Under the pieces are notes generated by a model, which saw nothing but the letters and a program-made list of their open reading frames with translations, made no database searches and was not told where the DNA came from. Shown in pieces: positions 26,715-35,479 of a stretch of DNA of 64,000 nucleotides (positions are counted from its first letter, which is position 1; every line of letters begins with the position of its first letter). This DNA comes from Oscillospiraceae bacterium. GTDB taxonomy: Bacteria; Bacillota; Clostridia; Oscillospirales; CAG-272. The stretch spans positions 62,001 through 126,000 of the forward strand of contig SVUK01000003.1 in assembly GCA_015063325.1 (NCBI GenBank). Reading direction: 5' to 3'. The translations under genes and the position numbers were made by a program.

Positions 26715-27525
26715 TTTTTCGTTTTCCGCGCTCTCCGATGCCGCTGACAAAATTGACCAGCAAAAGCATGATCACCATGACAAAGATAATGAGCGTGCAA
26801 AGCGCGTACATACTGTATTTCACCCGATGCGCCGTTTGATTGTAAATATAAAGCGGAAGGGTTACAAAGTCGGGCGAACTGACGAAATGGCTGATCACAA
26901 AATCATCCAGCGAAAGGGTAAATGCCATAATCATTCCGGTTACAATTCCCGGCAAAATATGCGGGAATTCAACCTTGAAAAAGCTCTGCGCCGGCGTGCA
27001 TCCCAAATCCATTGCCGCCTCGCGCAAAGAAGGATCCAGCTGGCGGAACCGCGGCAGAATGGAGAGGATCACGTAAGGCAAGCTGAACGTGACGTGCGCG
27101 ATGAGCATACTGGGAAACCCGATCAGGTCAATGTTCCCGTTTATTTTTTGCAGAATACCGCCCACCGCCACAAAAAAGAGCAGCATGGAAACACCGGTCA
27201 CAATATCCGGGTTCATCATGGGAATGTTGGTAACCGCTTTGATGCTGTTTTTCAGCCAACGCAAACGCATCCGATCAAGCCCCAGCGCCGCAAACATTCC
27301 AATAACGGTTGCAATCGCCGCCGAGCTGATTGCCAGCAAAAGCGAATTGCGCAAGGACTGCAATGCCGTGGAATCGCGGAACAATTCCCGATACCATTTA
27401 AAGGAAAATCCGGTATATGCGGCAAACGATCCTTTTTCGTTAAAGGAAAAAACGATCAAAACCAAAATCGGTGCATATAGGAGCAAAAAAATGAGGACAA
27501 GATAAATTCGGGAGAAGGCTTTCAT
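26701..27525 (-). CDS. potC: Spermidine/putrescine ABC transporter permease PotC
   Basis: This inner-membrane permease subunit has 274 residues and about six helices. The EAA loop that contacts the ATPase is EAAMDLGCTPAQSFFKVEFP followed by HILPGI. It overlaps the end of potB by 4 bases (ATGA), so translation is coupled. The C-terminus ends in a basic GERGKRKKETV tail. The stop region is tandemly repeated downstream. Confidence 0.95.
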   Translation of the reverse strand: MKAFSRIYLVLIFLLLYAPILVLIVFSFNEKGSFAAYTGFSFKWYRELFRDSTALQSLRNSLLLAISSAAIATVIGMFAALGLDRMRLRWLKNSIKAVTNIPMMNPDIVTGVSMLLFFVAVGGILQKINGNIDLIGFPSMLIAHVTFSLPYVILSILPRFRQLDPSLREAAMDLGCTPAQSFFKVEFPHILPGIVTGMIMAFTLSLDDFVISHFVSSPDFVTLPLYIYNQTAHRVKYSMYALCTLIIFVMVIMLLLVNFVSGIGERGKRKKETV

Positions 27526-28358
27526 ACCAGCACACCCCCTTTGTCGTCATCTGAGATCTTGTTCAAAAACAGGGTGGAAATCAAAATCAGAATCATCATC
27601 ACCAGCGAAAGCGCCGCGCCAATATGGTAAGCGCTTGCAGTTGCCTGCTTAAACTGCCGTTCAATGGTATCGCCGATCAACTCCATTTTTCCGCCGCCCA
27701 ACTTTTGGGAGATATAGAAGGTGGAAATAGAAGGAACAAACACCATGGTAATCCCCGAAAGAATTCCGGGAACGGTCAAAGGCAACACAACACGGAAAAT
27801 GGTTCCGAAAGGGGTACAGCCAAGGTCTGCCGCCGCCTCCAAATAGCGATTATCCAGTTTGGAAATGGAGGTGTAAATCGGCAAGACCATATAAGGCAGG
27901 AAATCGTAAATCATACCCAAAACAACCGCAAATCCGGTGCCGATGATCCGTATCGGTTCTTTTCGTCCCATCGCCATCAGCAACGAGTTGATCAGTCCGC
28001 CGTTGTCCAACAGCACCAAAAGCGAGTAGGTGCGAATCAACAGGCTAACCCACATGGGAAGCATCAAAAGAATCATCAAAATCTTTTGTGTGGACGGCTT
28101 GGATCGCGCCATAAAATAGGCAAGCGGATAGCCGATGAGAAGGCAGATAACCGTTGCAATCAGCGCAAACAGAACCGATAACAAAAAGATATGCGAATAG
28201 GTTGCCAGCTGCCCGATATTGGAAAAGGAAAAATGATTGTCTTTATCGGTAAATGCGAAATAAAGGACGAACAGCATGGGACCAATGATGAATAACACCA
28301 CCCAAACGATATGCGGAACCGCCGCCATGCGCTCCAACAAAGAAAGCCTTTTCTTCAT
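27522..28358 (-). CDS. potB: Spermidine/putrescine ABC transporter permease PotB
   Basis: This 278-residue permease pairs with PotC to form the membrane channel. It has about six helices and the EAA loop [20 protein letters not shown] followed by LTVPGI. Both ends overlap neighbours by 4 bases, ATGA type: with potA upstream and potC downstream. The operon order potA-potB-potC-potD is the standard one. Confidence 0.95.
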   Translation of the reverse strand: MKKRLSLLERMAAVPHIVWVVLFIIGPMLFVLYFAFTDKDNHFSFSNIGQLATYSHIFLLSVLFALIATVICLLIGYPLAYFMARSKPSTQKILMILLMLPMWVSLLIRTYSLLVLLDNGGLINSLLMAMGRKEPIRIIGTGFAVVLGMIYDFLPYMVLPIYTSISKLDNRYLEAAADLGCTPFGTIFRVVLPLTVPGILSGITMVFVPSISTFYISQKLGGGKMELIGDTIERQFKQATASAYHIGAALSLVMMILILISTLFLNKISDDDKGGVLV

Positions 28359-29494
28359 TCCGCCGCATCCTCCGCGTCCGCCTCAGGATTGGGATCGGAC
28401 AAATGATCCATCTCCTCGGAGAAGGTGGAATAATCCCCGAACATTCCGGAATACTCGGATTTTTTCATGACATGAATGGCGTCCGGATCAATGGAAAGTC
28501 CAATGGTCATGTCCGGAGCAACATAATCCGAGGTTTCAATCATCCACTTAAAACCTTTGACGTCCACAATGATCTCGTAGTAGTCACCTTTAAATGTCAC
28601 CGAAGAAACTTTGCCCGAAAGCATTCCCTTCTCCACCGAAACCACGTCCACGTCCTCGGGGCGAATGACGATATCCACGGGCTCGTTCTGATTGAAGCCT
28701 TCGTCAACGCAAACAAAAGTTTGTCCGGCAAACTTTGCCTGACGATCGGCGATCATCACGCCATCCAAAATGTTGGATTCTCCGATAAAGTCGGCAACAA
28801 ACGCATTGACCGGCTCATTGTAAATATCGGTTGGCGTACCGATCTGCTGAATCTTGCCGCGCGACATGACCACAACGGTATCCGACATGGAAAGCGCTTC
28901 TTCCTGATCGTGCGTAACATAAATAAATGTAATACCGGTGGCATGCTGAATGCGTTTGAGTTCATTCTGCATATCCTTGCGCAGTTTGAGGTCAAGCGCG
29001 CCGAGCGGTTCGTCCAAGAGAAGCACGCGCGGCTGGTTGACCAACGCGCGAGCAATGGCAACGCGCTGTTGCTGACCGCCCGAAAGCGTGCTTGTTTTAC
29101 GGTTTTCAAACCCACGAAGACCCGTCATTTCCAGCATTTCTTTGACGCGCTTTTCAATCTCCCCTTTCGGAACATGCGAAAGTTTCAACCCAAACGCTAC
29201 ATTATCATAAACGTTAAGGTGCGGAAACAGCGCGTACCGCTGAAACACCGTGTTGACCTGACGCTTGTAGGGAGGAACATCGTTGATACGTTCCCCGTCA
29301 AAAAAAACGTCCCCCGCGTCCGGCGATTCAAATCCGCCGATAATCCGCAGAGTGGTCGTTTTGCCGCAGCCGGAAGGTCCGAGAAGCGTTACAAACTCCT
29401 TGTCGTGGATCTCCAGATCCATGTTGTCCAGCACAGTTTCGCCGTCAAACGCTTTGGAAATTCCTTTTAATTGAATCAGAACATCTTGGTTCAT
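28355..29494 (-). CDS. potA: Spermidine/putrescine ABC transporter ATPase PotA
   Basis: This is the ATP-hydrolysing subunit for polyamine import. The 379-residue protein has Walker [11 protein letters not shown], signature [15 protein letters not shown], Walker [13 protein letters not shown] and switch His in [11 protein letters not shown]-terminal TOBE-type domain contains VIRPEDVDV. The acidic tail ([14 protein letters not shown]) is longer than usual. Its ATG is 12 bases from the only strong AAGGAG, and an out-of-frame ATG sits 5 bases from that site (see 29445-29501). Promoter at 29636-29664. Confidence 0.95.
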   Translation of the reverse strand: MNQDVLIQLKGISKAFDGETVLDNMDLEIHDKEFVTLLGPSGCGKTTTLRIIGGFESPDAGDVFFDGERINDVPPYKRQVNTVFQRYALFPHLNVYDNVAFGLKLSHVPKGEIEKRVKEMLEMTGLRGFENRKTSTLSGGQQQRVAIARALVNQPRVLLLDEPLGALDLKLRKDMQNELKRIQHATGITFIYVTHDQEEALSMSDTVVVMSRGKIQQIGTPTDIYNEPVNAFVADFIGESNILDGVMIADRQAKFAGQTFVCVDEGFNQNEPVDIVIRPEDVDVVSVEKGMLSGKVSSVTFKGDYYEIIVDVKGFKWMIETSDYVAPDMTIGLSIDPDAIHVMKKSEYSGMFGDYSTFSEEMDHLSDPNPEADAEDAAE

Positions 29495-29501
29495 TCCACA
29501 T
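29445..29501 (-). other. Out-of-frame 18-codon mini-ORF overlapping the potA start
   Basis: A frame starting with ATG at 29501 lies 5 bases after AAGGAG, encodes [18 protein letters not shown] and ends at 29445, inside potA. Spacing favours this ATG over the potA ATG (12 bases). It may be a translated leader that limits or couples potA expression, or it may be a chance frame. There is no protein-level evidence. Confidence 0.35.
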
Positions 29502-29545
29502 AAATACTCCTTTTTTCACAAAAAAATATTCATGGAAATGCATGA

Positions 29546-29586
29546 CTTTACCCGCCATCGGTTTCTCCGGAAAAACGAGGGTAAAG
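29546..29586 (-). other. Leader hairpin of the pot operon
   Basis: In the roughly 135-base leader a CTTTACCC/GGGTAAAG stem (29579-29586 with 29546-29553) closes a second, imperfect pairing inside. No U-tract follows at once, so it is not an obvious attenuator. Confidence 0.5.
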
Positions 29587-29635
29587 TTCCCGTTTCTCCT
29601 CGGCTTTCGGCACAATGTGCGCAAATTCCGCATAT

Positions 29636-29664
29636 ATTGTAGCAGATAAGTTTTATAATTGCAA
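29636..29664 (-). promoter_or_regulatory. potABCD promoter
   Basis: A minus-strand TTGCAA (29659-29664), a 17-base spacer and TACAAT (29636-29641). The 320-base gap 29495-29814 holds this promoter, the leader hairpin and AT-rich sequence up to the M50 gene stop; I see no gene in it. Confidence 0.75.
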
Positions 29665-29814
29665 TAGTTTTTCAAAAAAAATCAAATTTTGTTATTTTTT
29701 ACAATTATTCGCAACTAATTTGTATCCATTGCATTTTTCCCACAATTTCTTTTGCTTTGCTCTGCTTTTCTCTGTTTTTCTCGTTTTTCCTTTGAAAACG
29801 GTTGATCAAGAAGT

Positions 29815-30408
29815 TTAAAAAGTCGATTTGTTTTGTTCAAAGAAACGAGAGAGCAAACTTGCCGAAAAACCGAGCCACGAAATACCGCTTCCGGCGCGCA
29901 AAAGAAGATAGACCGAAAACAGCCATAAAAGCATTAAAAAGCCGAAAGATACCCACCGCAAAATCAAAGCGGCGGAAGCGGCGCCGATCTTTGCCGAAAG
30001 CAAGCAATCTGCAATCCGTCCGCCGTCAAAGGTCTGAATGGGCAGAAGATTCAAAATTCCCAAAATCAGCGACAGCGCCGAGATCTGACTGAAAAAGCCG
30101 ACCGCCGAAAACGGAAACGTCAGTGCGGCGCATAAAAAACTTGCCGCCGGTCCTGCCGCGGCAAGCAGTCCCTCGTCTCGGTAAGATTGCAACCCGACAA
30201 TTCCGATTCGCGCGCCGAGCAAACCGAATTCAATCTTCTCCACCCGAATTTTTAAAATCCATGCTGCCAAAAGGTGACCCGCCTCATGGATCGAAACCGC
30301 CGAAATAAGCGCGCAGATCAAATCCAAACGTTCGGTAAAAAGAAAGCCGAACAAAACGGCAAACGCAATGGGATGAACCTGTAATTTAGGTCGTCGGATA
30401 CGCCGCAT
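29815..30408 (-). CDS. M50-family (site-2 protease type) membrane metalloprotease
   Basis: The start at 30408 gives 197 residues and has AAGGAG 7 bases upstream; a longer reading would add 57 unlikely residues. The zinc site is HEAGH (near residue 42), and the third ligand lies in LLPIQTFDGGRI. About five hydrophobic segments make it an intramembrane-cleaving protease of the SpoIVFB/YwhC group. In sporulating Firmicutes SpoIVFB activates sigma-K, but there is no SpoIVFA-like gene beside it, so that role is only possible. It follows the rlmL-like gene on the minus strand after a terminator. Confidence 0.82.
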   Translation of the reverse strand: MRRIRRPKLQVHPIAFAVLFGFLFTERLDLICALISAVSIHEAGHLLAAWILKIRVEKIEFGLLGARIGIVGLQSYRDEGLLAAAGPAASFLCAALTFPFSAVGFFSQISALSLILGILNLLPIQTFDGGRIADCLLSAKIGAASAALILRWVSFGFLMLLWLFSVYLLLRAGSGISWLGFSASLLSRFFEQNKSTF

Positions 30409-30563
30409 GAAAGCTCCTTTCCAAACATGAACTTCGTAAATGCCGTTTATTTTATGCGGCGGCGGCTGTCCGATATGAAGTGAAAAAACAAAACAAAACA
30501 TGAAAAATGAAATTTGGAAAAAATAAAAATAATAAAATGTTATAAAATAAACGCGAAGGAAAA

Positions 30564-30592
30564 ACCGCTCTCTCGGCAAAAGAGAAAGCGGT
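30564..30592 (-). terminator. Terminator after the RlmL-like gene
   Basis: An 11-bp stem with one mismatch (30564-30574 with 30582-30592) has a 7-base loop and is followed by TTTT on the minus strand. It lies between the methyltransferase gene and the M50 gene. Confidence 0.75.
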
Positions 30593-30599
30593 AAAATTT

Positions 30600-30665
30600 C
30601 AGCGTTTCAGTTTGAAAATTTCAGTATTTTGGTTTGAAAAATTCAACGTTTCGGTTTAAAAAATT
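30600..30665 (-). repeat. Tandem triplication of the rlmL-like gene 3' end (3 x 22 bp)
   Basis: Three units of exactly 22 bp (30600-30621, 30622-30643, 30644-30665) share GTTT-GGTTT-AAAA-TT. The last unit encodes the C-terminal residues FFKPKR of the methyltransferase; the other two are decayed copies beyond the stop, each retaining TGA at the unit edge. Confidence 0.9.
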
Positions 30666-31767
30666 CATAGAGGAAACATGGGATCATACCATTATACTGC
30701 CGCAGGATTTTATCGGCGCGGCGCCCATACAGCTTTTCAAACTGCGGATGAGAGGTGATCACATAAATCTGCCAAGGATCAAACAGAGCAAAATTTTTGC
30801 CCATGGCGCGGTAAAGCGCTTCGGCTTCGATCGGCGTCATCAAGCGTTCCCCATAGGGCGGATTGCAAATGATCGTGCCGCGTCGATCCGGCTTGCGGAT
30901 CGTCCGCGCATCGGCGGTAAAAATTCGGATCTGCTCTTTCACTCCGGCGCGGAAAGCGTTCTCTTTGGCAACGGCAAGCACCTCGGAATCAAGATCCGAC
31001 GCCCATACGGTCACGCCGATCCCTCGCTTGATTTCTGCTTTCGCCGCATCGCGTTCTGCCGCCCAAATGTTTGACCGAATTGCAGGAAAGGCTTCCGCCG
31101 CAAACCGACGTTGCAACCCCGGCGCAATGTTTGCGTGAATCATCGCCGCCTCTACGGCGATTGTTCCCGAGCCGCACATGGGATCCCAAACCAAGGTATC
31201 TTCGCGCGGATGAGAGGATAAAACCAAACCTGCCGCAAGCGTTTCACGCAAAGGCGCCGCGCCTGCCTCGGGACGGTAACCGCGCTTGTGCAACGCCGTA
31301 CCGCTCGAATCGATCATCAGCGTGGCAACATCCTTAAACAGGAAAAACTCCACCCGATAGGTCGCTCCGGTTTCGGGAAACCATTGGATGCCGTATTTGG
31401 AAGAAAGTCGGTTGACAATGGCTTTTTTGATGATTTTTTGGCAGTCGGGCACCGAATAAAGCTTGCTTTTCACCGCGTGTCCAATGACCGGGAAAGCGTC
31501 GTCTTTACCGATCCAGTTTTCCCATGGAAGCGCCTTCGTTCCCTCAAACAATTCCTCAAACGAGGTTGCCGGAAACCGCCCGAGCAGGATAAGCACCCGT
31601 TCGGCGCACCGCAGGCGCAGGTTGGCGCGAACAAGCGTCTGCTCGTCGCCGGTAAAATAAACTCTTCCGTCAATGGTCTCGGTTCTCTTTCCGCCGAAAG
31701 CGTCGATCTCCTGACCGACCAGACGCTCCAGACCAAACATACAGGTTGCAACCAAATCCAGTTTCAT
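30643..31767 (-). CDS. THUMP-domain 23S rRNA guanine-N2 methyltransferase, RlmL/YpsC type
   Basis: This enzyme uses S-adenosylmethionine to methylate a guanine base in 23S rRNA, as in E. coli RlmL (G2445). The start at 31767 (374 residues) follows AAAGGAG. The N-terminal half is a ferredoxin-like and THUMP RNA-binding region. The methyltransferase follows, with DPMCGSGTIAVEAA (SAM motif I) and NPPYGERL (motif IV, target base). The C-terminal YEFFKPKR and stop are part of a 22-bp tandem repeat. The YpsC family of Firmicutes has this size and order. Confidence 0.9.
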   Translation of the reverse strand: MKLDLVATCMFGLERLVGQEIDAFGGKRTETIDGRVYFTGDEQTLVRANLRLRCAERVLILLGRFPATSFEELFEGTKALPWENWIGKDDAFPVIGHAVKSKLYSVPDCQKIIKKAIVNRLSSKYGIQWFPETGATYRVEFFLFKDVATLMIDSSGTALHKRGYRPEAGAAPLRETLAAGLVLSSHPREDTLVWDPMCGSGTIAVEAAMIHANIAPGLQRRFAAEAFPAIRSNIWAAERDAAKAEIKRGIGVTVWASDLDSEVLAVAKENAFRAGVKEQIRIFTADARTIRKPDRRGTIICNPPYGERLMTPIEAEALYRAMGKNFALFDPWQIYVITSHPQFEKLYGRRADKILRQYNGMIPCFLYEFFKPKR

Positions 31768-31863
31768 AAAGGCTCCTTTTTTTGCGTTCTTCTCAAAAAC
31801 CGGTGCAAAAAGACATTTTTTCACAACAATTTTGACAAAAAATGAAAAATGTGCATTCCGGTC

Positions 31864-31908
31864 TTGCATTTTTATGAAAACTAATGTATAATGTGGATGT
31901 ATAATGCG
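31864..31908 (+). promoter_or_regulatory. asd promoter with duplicated -10
   Basis: TTGCAT (31864-31869), a 17-base spacer and TATAAT (31887-31892). A 13-bp tandem duplication (31883-31895 and 31896-31908, 11 of 13 bases) gives a second TATAAT at 31900-31905. Confidence 0.8.
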
Positions 31909-31947
31909 AGACAGATATTTTGAATCACCCGAAAGGACATATTTCCA

Positions 31948-33033
31948 ATGGAAACAAATCAAAAAATGAAAGTCGGCGTCATCGGCGCCACAGGTATGGT
32001 AGGGCAACGGTTTTTAACCCTTTTGGAAGACCATCCCTATTTTGAAGTTTCGGTGCTTGCCGCGTCTGCGCGCTCTGCGGGTCAAACCTACGAGGCGGCA
32101 GTGGGCGACCGCTGGAAACTCTCAATTCCCATGCCGGAAAAATACAAAACGATGATTGTGAAAGACGCGGCGGACGTTTCCGCCGTAGCCGCCGAATGTT
32201 CCTTCGTTTTCTGCGCCGTGAACATGAAAAAAGACGAGATCAAAGCGCTGGAGGAAGCCTATGCCAAAGCTGAATGCCCGGTGGTTTCCAACAACTCGGC
32301 AAACCGCTGGACGCCCGATGTTCCAATGGTAATCCCGGAGATCAATGACGCGCATCTTGCCGTGATCGAACATCAAAGAAAGCGTTTGGGAACCAAGCGC
32401 GGTTTTATCGCCGTCAAGCCAAACTGCTCGATCCAATCCTATGTTCCGCTCCTGACTCCCCTGCTCAAATACGGCATTGAAGAAGTGGTTGCAACCACCT
32501 ATCAAGCAATCTCCGGCGCCGGCAAAACCTTCCGCGAATGGCCGGAAATGATTGACAACGTGATCCCCTTCATCGGCGGCGAGGAAGAAAAGAGCGAACA
32601 GGAACCGTTGCGCGTTTGGGGCAAGGTGGAAAACGGCGTAGTTGTCAAAGCCGAAGCCCCCATCATCACCACGCAGTGCATTCGCGTTCCGGTTGTAGAC
32701 GGTCATACCGCGGCGGTGTTTGTAAAATTCAAGAACAAACCCAGCAAAGAAGAGATTCTGAATGCTTGGGCAAACTACTCCGGCAAGCCGCAGGCGCTGG
32801 AGCTTCCCCATGCGCCCAAACAGTTCATCCATTATTTTGAAGAGGACAATCGTCCGCAAGCGCATCTTGACCGCGACCTGGAAGGCGGCATGGCAATTTC
32901 CGCAGGACGACTGCGCGAAGACACGCTCTTTGATTATAAGTTTGTCGGTCTATCCCACAACACCCTGCGCGGTGCGGCAGGCGGCGCGGTGCTGATTGCC
33001 GAACTGCTTTACAGAGAAGGCTATTTTAACTGA
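31948..33033 (+). CDS. asd: Aspartate-semialdehyde dehydrogenase
   Basis: This enzyme reduces aspartyl phosphate to aspartate semialdehyde with NADPH, feeding lysine/diaminopimelate, threonine and methionine synthesis. The 361-residue protein has GATGMVGQRF (nucleotide binding), the catalytic cysteine in KPNCSIQSYVPLL and the catalytic histidine in VPVVDGHTAAV. The sequence type is that of the fungal/archaeal Asd branch also found in Clostridia, not the E. coli type. It is a single-gene unit with its own promoter and a terminator at 33052. No lysine riboswitch is seen in the short leader. Confidence 0.93.
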   Translation: METNQKMKVGVIGATGMVGQRFLTLLEDHPYFEVSVLAASARSAGQTYEAAVGDRWKLSIPMPEKYKTMIVKDAADVSAVAAECSFVFCAVNMKKDEIKALEEAYAKAECPVVSNNSANRWTPDVPMVIPEINDAHLAVIEHQRKRLGTKRGFIAVKPNCSIQSYVPLLTPLLKYGIEEVVATTYQAISGAGKTFREWPEMIDNVIPFIGGEEEKSEQEPLRVWGKVENGVVVKAEAPIITTQCIRVPVVDGHTAAVFVKFKNKPSKEEILNAWANYSGKPQALELPHAPKQFIHYFEEDNRPQAHLDRDLEGGMAISAGRLREDTLFDYKFVGLSHNTLRGAAGGAVLIAELLYREGYFN

Positions 33034-33051
33034 ACTGAATCCCGATAAAAA

Positions 33052-33085
33052 GCGGACTTTCCCACGGAAAAGTCCGCCTTTCTTT
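33052..33085. terminator. Terminator between asd and the second desulfurase gene
   Basis: GCGGACTTTCC (33052-33062) pairs with 33066-33077 with one bulged A and is followed by TTTCTTTTT. It serves convergent genes. A decayed 38-40 bp direct repeat follows at about 33078-33155. Confidence 0.8.
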
Positions 33086-33158
33086 TTGGGATCGAAACGG
33101 GTTTTGAGTGAAACCTTTTCTTTTTTGGGATTAAAACAAGTTTGGATTGAAATGGGTT

Positions 33159-34322
33159 TTATCGAATGTGAACGAGCCGAGAAATTTCTTCACCCAAAGC
33201 GTCGGCGAAAATCCGAACGTCCTCCTCGGAGTTTTCTGCCGAAAAGCTAACGCGAATGGTAGAACCAACGTCGGCAGGTGAGAGTCCAAACGCCGTAAGC
33301 GCCGCGCTGGGAACCGTTGCATGAGAAGAGCACGCCGACCCGTTGGAAATATAGATTCCCCTTGCGGAAAGCGCATGTAAAATCGTTTCGGAGCGGATGC
33401 CGGGAACGGTCACACTCAAAATGTGCGGCGCGCGCGCGCCTTTCGGTAAATTGAGGCGGACTGGCAGACCGTCCAGTAAATTTTCAGCAAGCTCACGCAA
33501 AATTTTCATTTTTCCAATGTTGGAAGGAAGGTTTGCAAACCCTTCTTTTGCCGCCGCCGCGAACCCGGCAATTCCAACGAGATTTTCGGTTCCCGAACGG
33601 AAGCCTGCCTCCTGTCCGCCGCCGAAAATCACCGGCGAAAGGTCGCGCCGTTTGCGCGCCTCGGCAGAAACCCAAAGCGCTCCAACGCCCTTGGGACCGT
33701 GGATCTTATGCGCACTGACGGTGATCAGGTCGGCATTCATGTTTTTGACGTTGAGCGGCAGGTGCAAATATCCCTGCACGGCGTCGGTATGCGTAACGAT
33801 ATCGTTTCGGTACGCCTTGACCATAGAAAATGCCTCGGCAACCGGATAAGCCGAGCCGGTCTCGTTGTTCACCGCCATCAGGCTGACCAAAAAGGTTTTT
33901 TCGTTCAGTGCGGAGCGCAAAAAATCAAGATTCAAAACGCCGTTTTCGGTCGGAACGCGGACCACTTCAAATCCGCGCGATTCCAAAAATTTGAGCGCAT
34001 TTTCCACCCCGGGGTGCTCGGAATCGGTGGAAATGATCCTGCCACCGGCGCGCCGCGGTTTTGCAAACGACGTTCCGATCAGGGCAAGGTTGTCCCCCTC
34101 GCTTCCGCTCCCGGTAAAGATCAATTCCCCGGGCTCCGGTCTGCGAACGCCAAACGTCAAAGCGACATCCTTGCGGCAGTTTTCCAACAGTTCCTTCGCG
34201 CGGTTTCCTGCCGTGTGAATGGATGACGGATTGCCGTAGCGTTCCATTGCTTCGGTCATTGCCGCTTTTGCCGAGGGAGAAAGCGCTGTTGTCGCGCTGT
34301 TGTCCAAATAAATCTCTTTCAT
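33159..34322 (-). CDS. Cysteine desulfurase, second paralogue
   Basis: A 387-residue PLP-dependent NifS-family protein begins with YLDNSATTALS. It has SAHKIHGPKG with the PLP lysine, FGGGQEAGFRSGTEN, and the catalytic cysteine loop SNGSACSSH. It differs from the iscS product at 7.7 kb, with no CTSGS loop. Paralogues of this type often serve thiolation of tRNA with ThiI, or other sulfur transfer, but thiI is not adjacent. It is the last gene of the murD-alr-lipoprotein group, 11 bases after the lipoprotein gene. Confidence 0.9.
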   Translation of the reverse strand: MKEIYLDNSATTALSPSAKAAMTEAMERYGNPSSIHTAGNRAKELLENCRKDVALTFGVRRPEPGELIFTGSGSEGDNLALIGTSFAKPRRAGGRIISTDSEHPGVENALKFLESRGFEVVRVPTENGVLNLDFLRSALNEKTFLVSLMAVNNETGSAYPVAEAFSMVKAYRNDIVTHTDAVQGYLHLPLNVKNMNADLITVSAHKIHGPKGVGALWVSAEARKRRDLSPVIFGGGQEAGFRSGTENLVGIAGFAAAAKEGFANLPSNIGKMKILRELAENLLDGLPVRLNLPKGARAPHILSVTVPGIRSETILHALSARGIYISNGSACSSHATVPSAALTAFGLSPADVGSTIRVSFSAENSEEDVRIFADALGEEISRLVHIR

Positions 34323-34333
34323 CTGTTTCGTCC

Positions 34334-35422
34334 TTAACGGAAGATCAGTTCCGCCGCCATTTTTTCAAAATCTGCAAGATGTTCCGCATAGTGCGCCTCG
34401 GTAGCGGTATAGGTCATGGTATAAAACATTCCGCGGTAAGTAGCAACCAGCTGGCGATAGTGATAGGAGGTGCCGCCGACAGTATAGCGAAACTCGTAAT
34501 CCATTGCCGCAACTCCGCCAAGCGTACTTTCTTTCTCGGCAACCGCCTCATATGCTCCCTCACCCGAAACACGCGCCATCAAATCTGTGGTCATTTTGTG
34601 AAATTCCGAGACCGACATTCCGCTTTCAACGGGTAGGTAGGCAACGACGCTGACGTTCGACCGATCGTTCGGCTCCACCGCCGCAAAAACGCGCTGATAA
34701 GCGTCCACATCCCAGTCGGCAGGTGCAAAAAAGCGGTAGGCAACCTCGTCCGAGCAAGCGATTTTCATACCGTCGGGCACATCCTTCACGTTTGCCGGCT
34801 TCCATGCCGTTTGAGATGGGGTATAGGGCGTTTCGCTGAACTTGAATTCGGCAATAATCTTGTCCAGGTCGCTCTCGGAGAGCTGATAAGCCGCCTCGGT
34901 ACCCAAATAGGAAAGCACGTAGAAATACCCGTTCCGCTCGGCAATAACATAGACAAAATGCAGGGTTTGCCGTTCCCCTTCGCGCGTCGGGACCAGCGCC
35001 GTCACGTGGTAGTATTCCGCCGGAGCGCCTCCCAAAAAGAAAGAGTGCGCGGCATGCGCCTCGTCGGCAGTATAGGGCGTTACTTCGCCGTTGACCGCGC
35101 GGATTTGAATCTGCGGCAGGCAAACGACCGTCCAATACATTTTTCTGCCGCTGATGTCGTCACCAACGGAATACCCAGCCGAAGAATAGCGTTGCACGCT
35201 GACGGTCGATTGCGCCGTGGCGTCGCGGTAGGCGCCCGAAATTCCGTAAAAGGTATTGGTATTCCATGTTGTCGGAACATAGAGCAGATAGTCGGCACCT
35301 GCGGCGGACGCAACCATCATACCGTCCGGCGCGTCGTTTTCTTTTTTCACACAGGAGGTCAGCAATGCCGCCAGGAAAATCCCGGCAAGCAAAAGCGCAA
35401 CGCATCGTTTGAATTGCTTCAT
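34334..35422 (-). CDS. Lipoprotein with duplicated PsbP/DcrB-like domain
   Basis: The 362-residue protein has a lipoprotein signal with lipobox LTSC and Cys24, so it is membrane-anchored outside the cell. Two related halves follow, about 32-195 and 210-362. Each begins PDGM, then a short strand, Y, P and W (LLYVPTTWN and RFFAPADWD), and ends with a helix such as DLDKIIAEFKF or DFEKMAAELIF. The pattern recalls the PsbP/DcrB/Mog1 fold, but the link is by pattern only. Function unknown. It sits between alr and the second desulfurase gene. Confidence 0.7.
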   Translation of the reverse strand: MKQFKRCVALLLAGIFLAALLTSCVKKENDAPDGMMVASAAGADYLLYVPTTWNTNTFYGISGAYRDATAQSTVSVQRYSSAGYSVGDDISGRKMYWTVVCLPQIQIRAVNGEVTPYTADEAHAAHSFFLGGAPAEYYHVTALVPTREGERQTLHFVYVIAERNGYFYVLSYLGTEAAYQLSESDLDKIIAEFKFSETPYTPSQTAWKPANVKDVPDGMKIACSDEVAYRFFAPADWDVDAYQRVFAAVEPNDRSNVSVVAYLPVESGMSVSEFHKMTTDLMARVSGEGAYEAVAEKESTLGGVAAMDYEFRYTVGGTSYHYRQLVATYRGMFYTMTYTATEAHYAEHLADFEKMAAELIFR

Positions 35423-35431
35423 TCTCTTCTC

Positions 35432-35479
35432 TCCTTATTTCAGTCCTTATTTGAGTCTTATTTCAGTCTTTATTTCAAC
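35432..35479 (-). repeat. Tandem duplication of the alr 3' end (about 4 x 12 bp)
   Basis: Four units of 11-13 bp read TTGAAATAAAGAC, TGAAATAAGAC, TCAAATAAGGAC and TGAAATAAGGAG on the minus strand. The first contains the final LysTAA of the gene; the last runs into the next gene's ribosome site. Confidence 0.85.

Noticed and set aside
29546-29586. Transcription attenuator or polyamine riboswitch in the pot leader
   Set aside because: The stem is not followed by a U-tract and there is no known aptamer consensus; kept only as a leader hairpin.
30409-30579. N-terminal extension of the M50 protease
   Set aside because: The added residues are aromatic-rich translation of AT-rich leader; ATG 30408 has AAGGAG at correct spacing.
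31768-31947. Lysine riboswitch before asd
   Set aside because: Only about 40 bases separate the promoter from the start, too short for the roughly 170-base aptamer.
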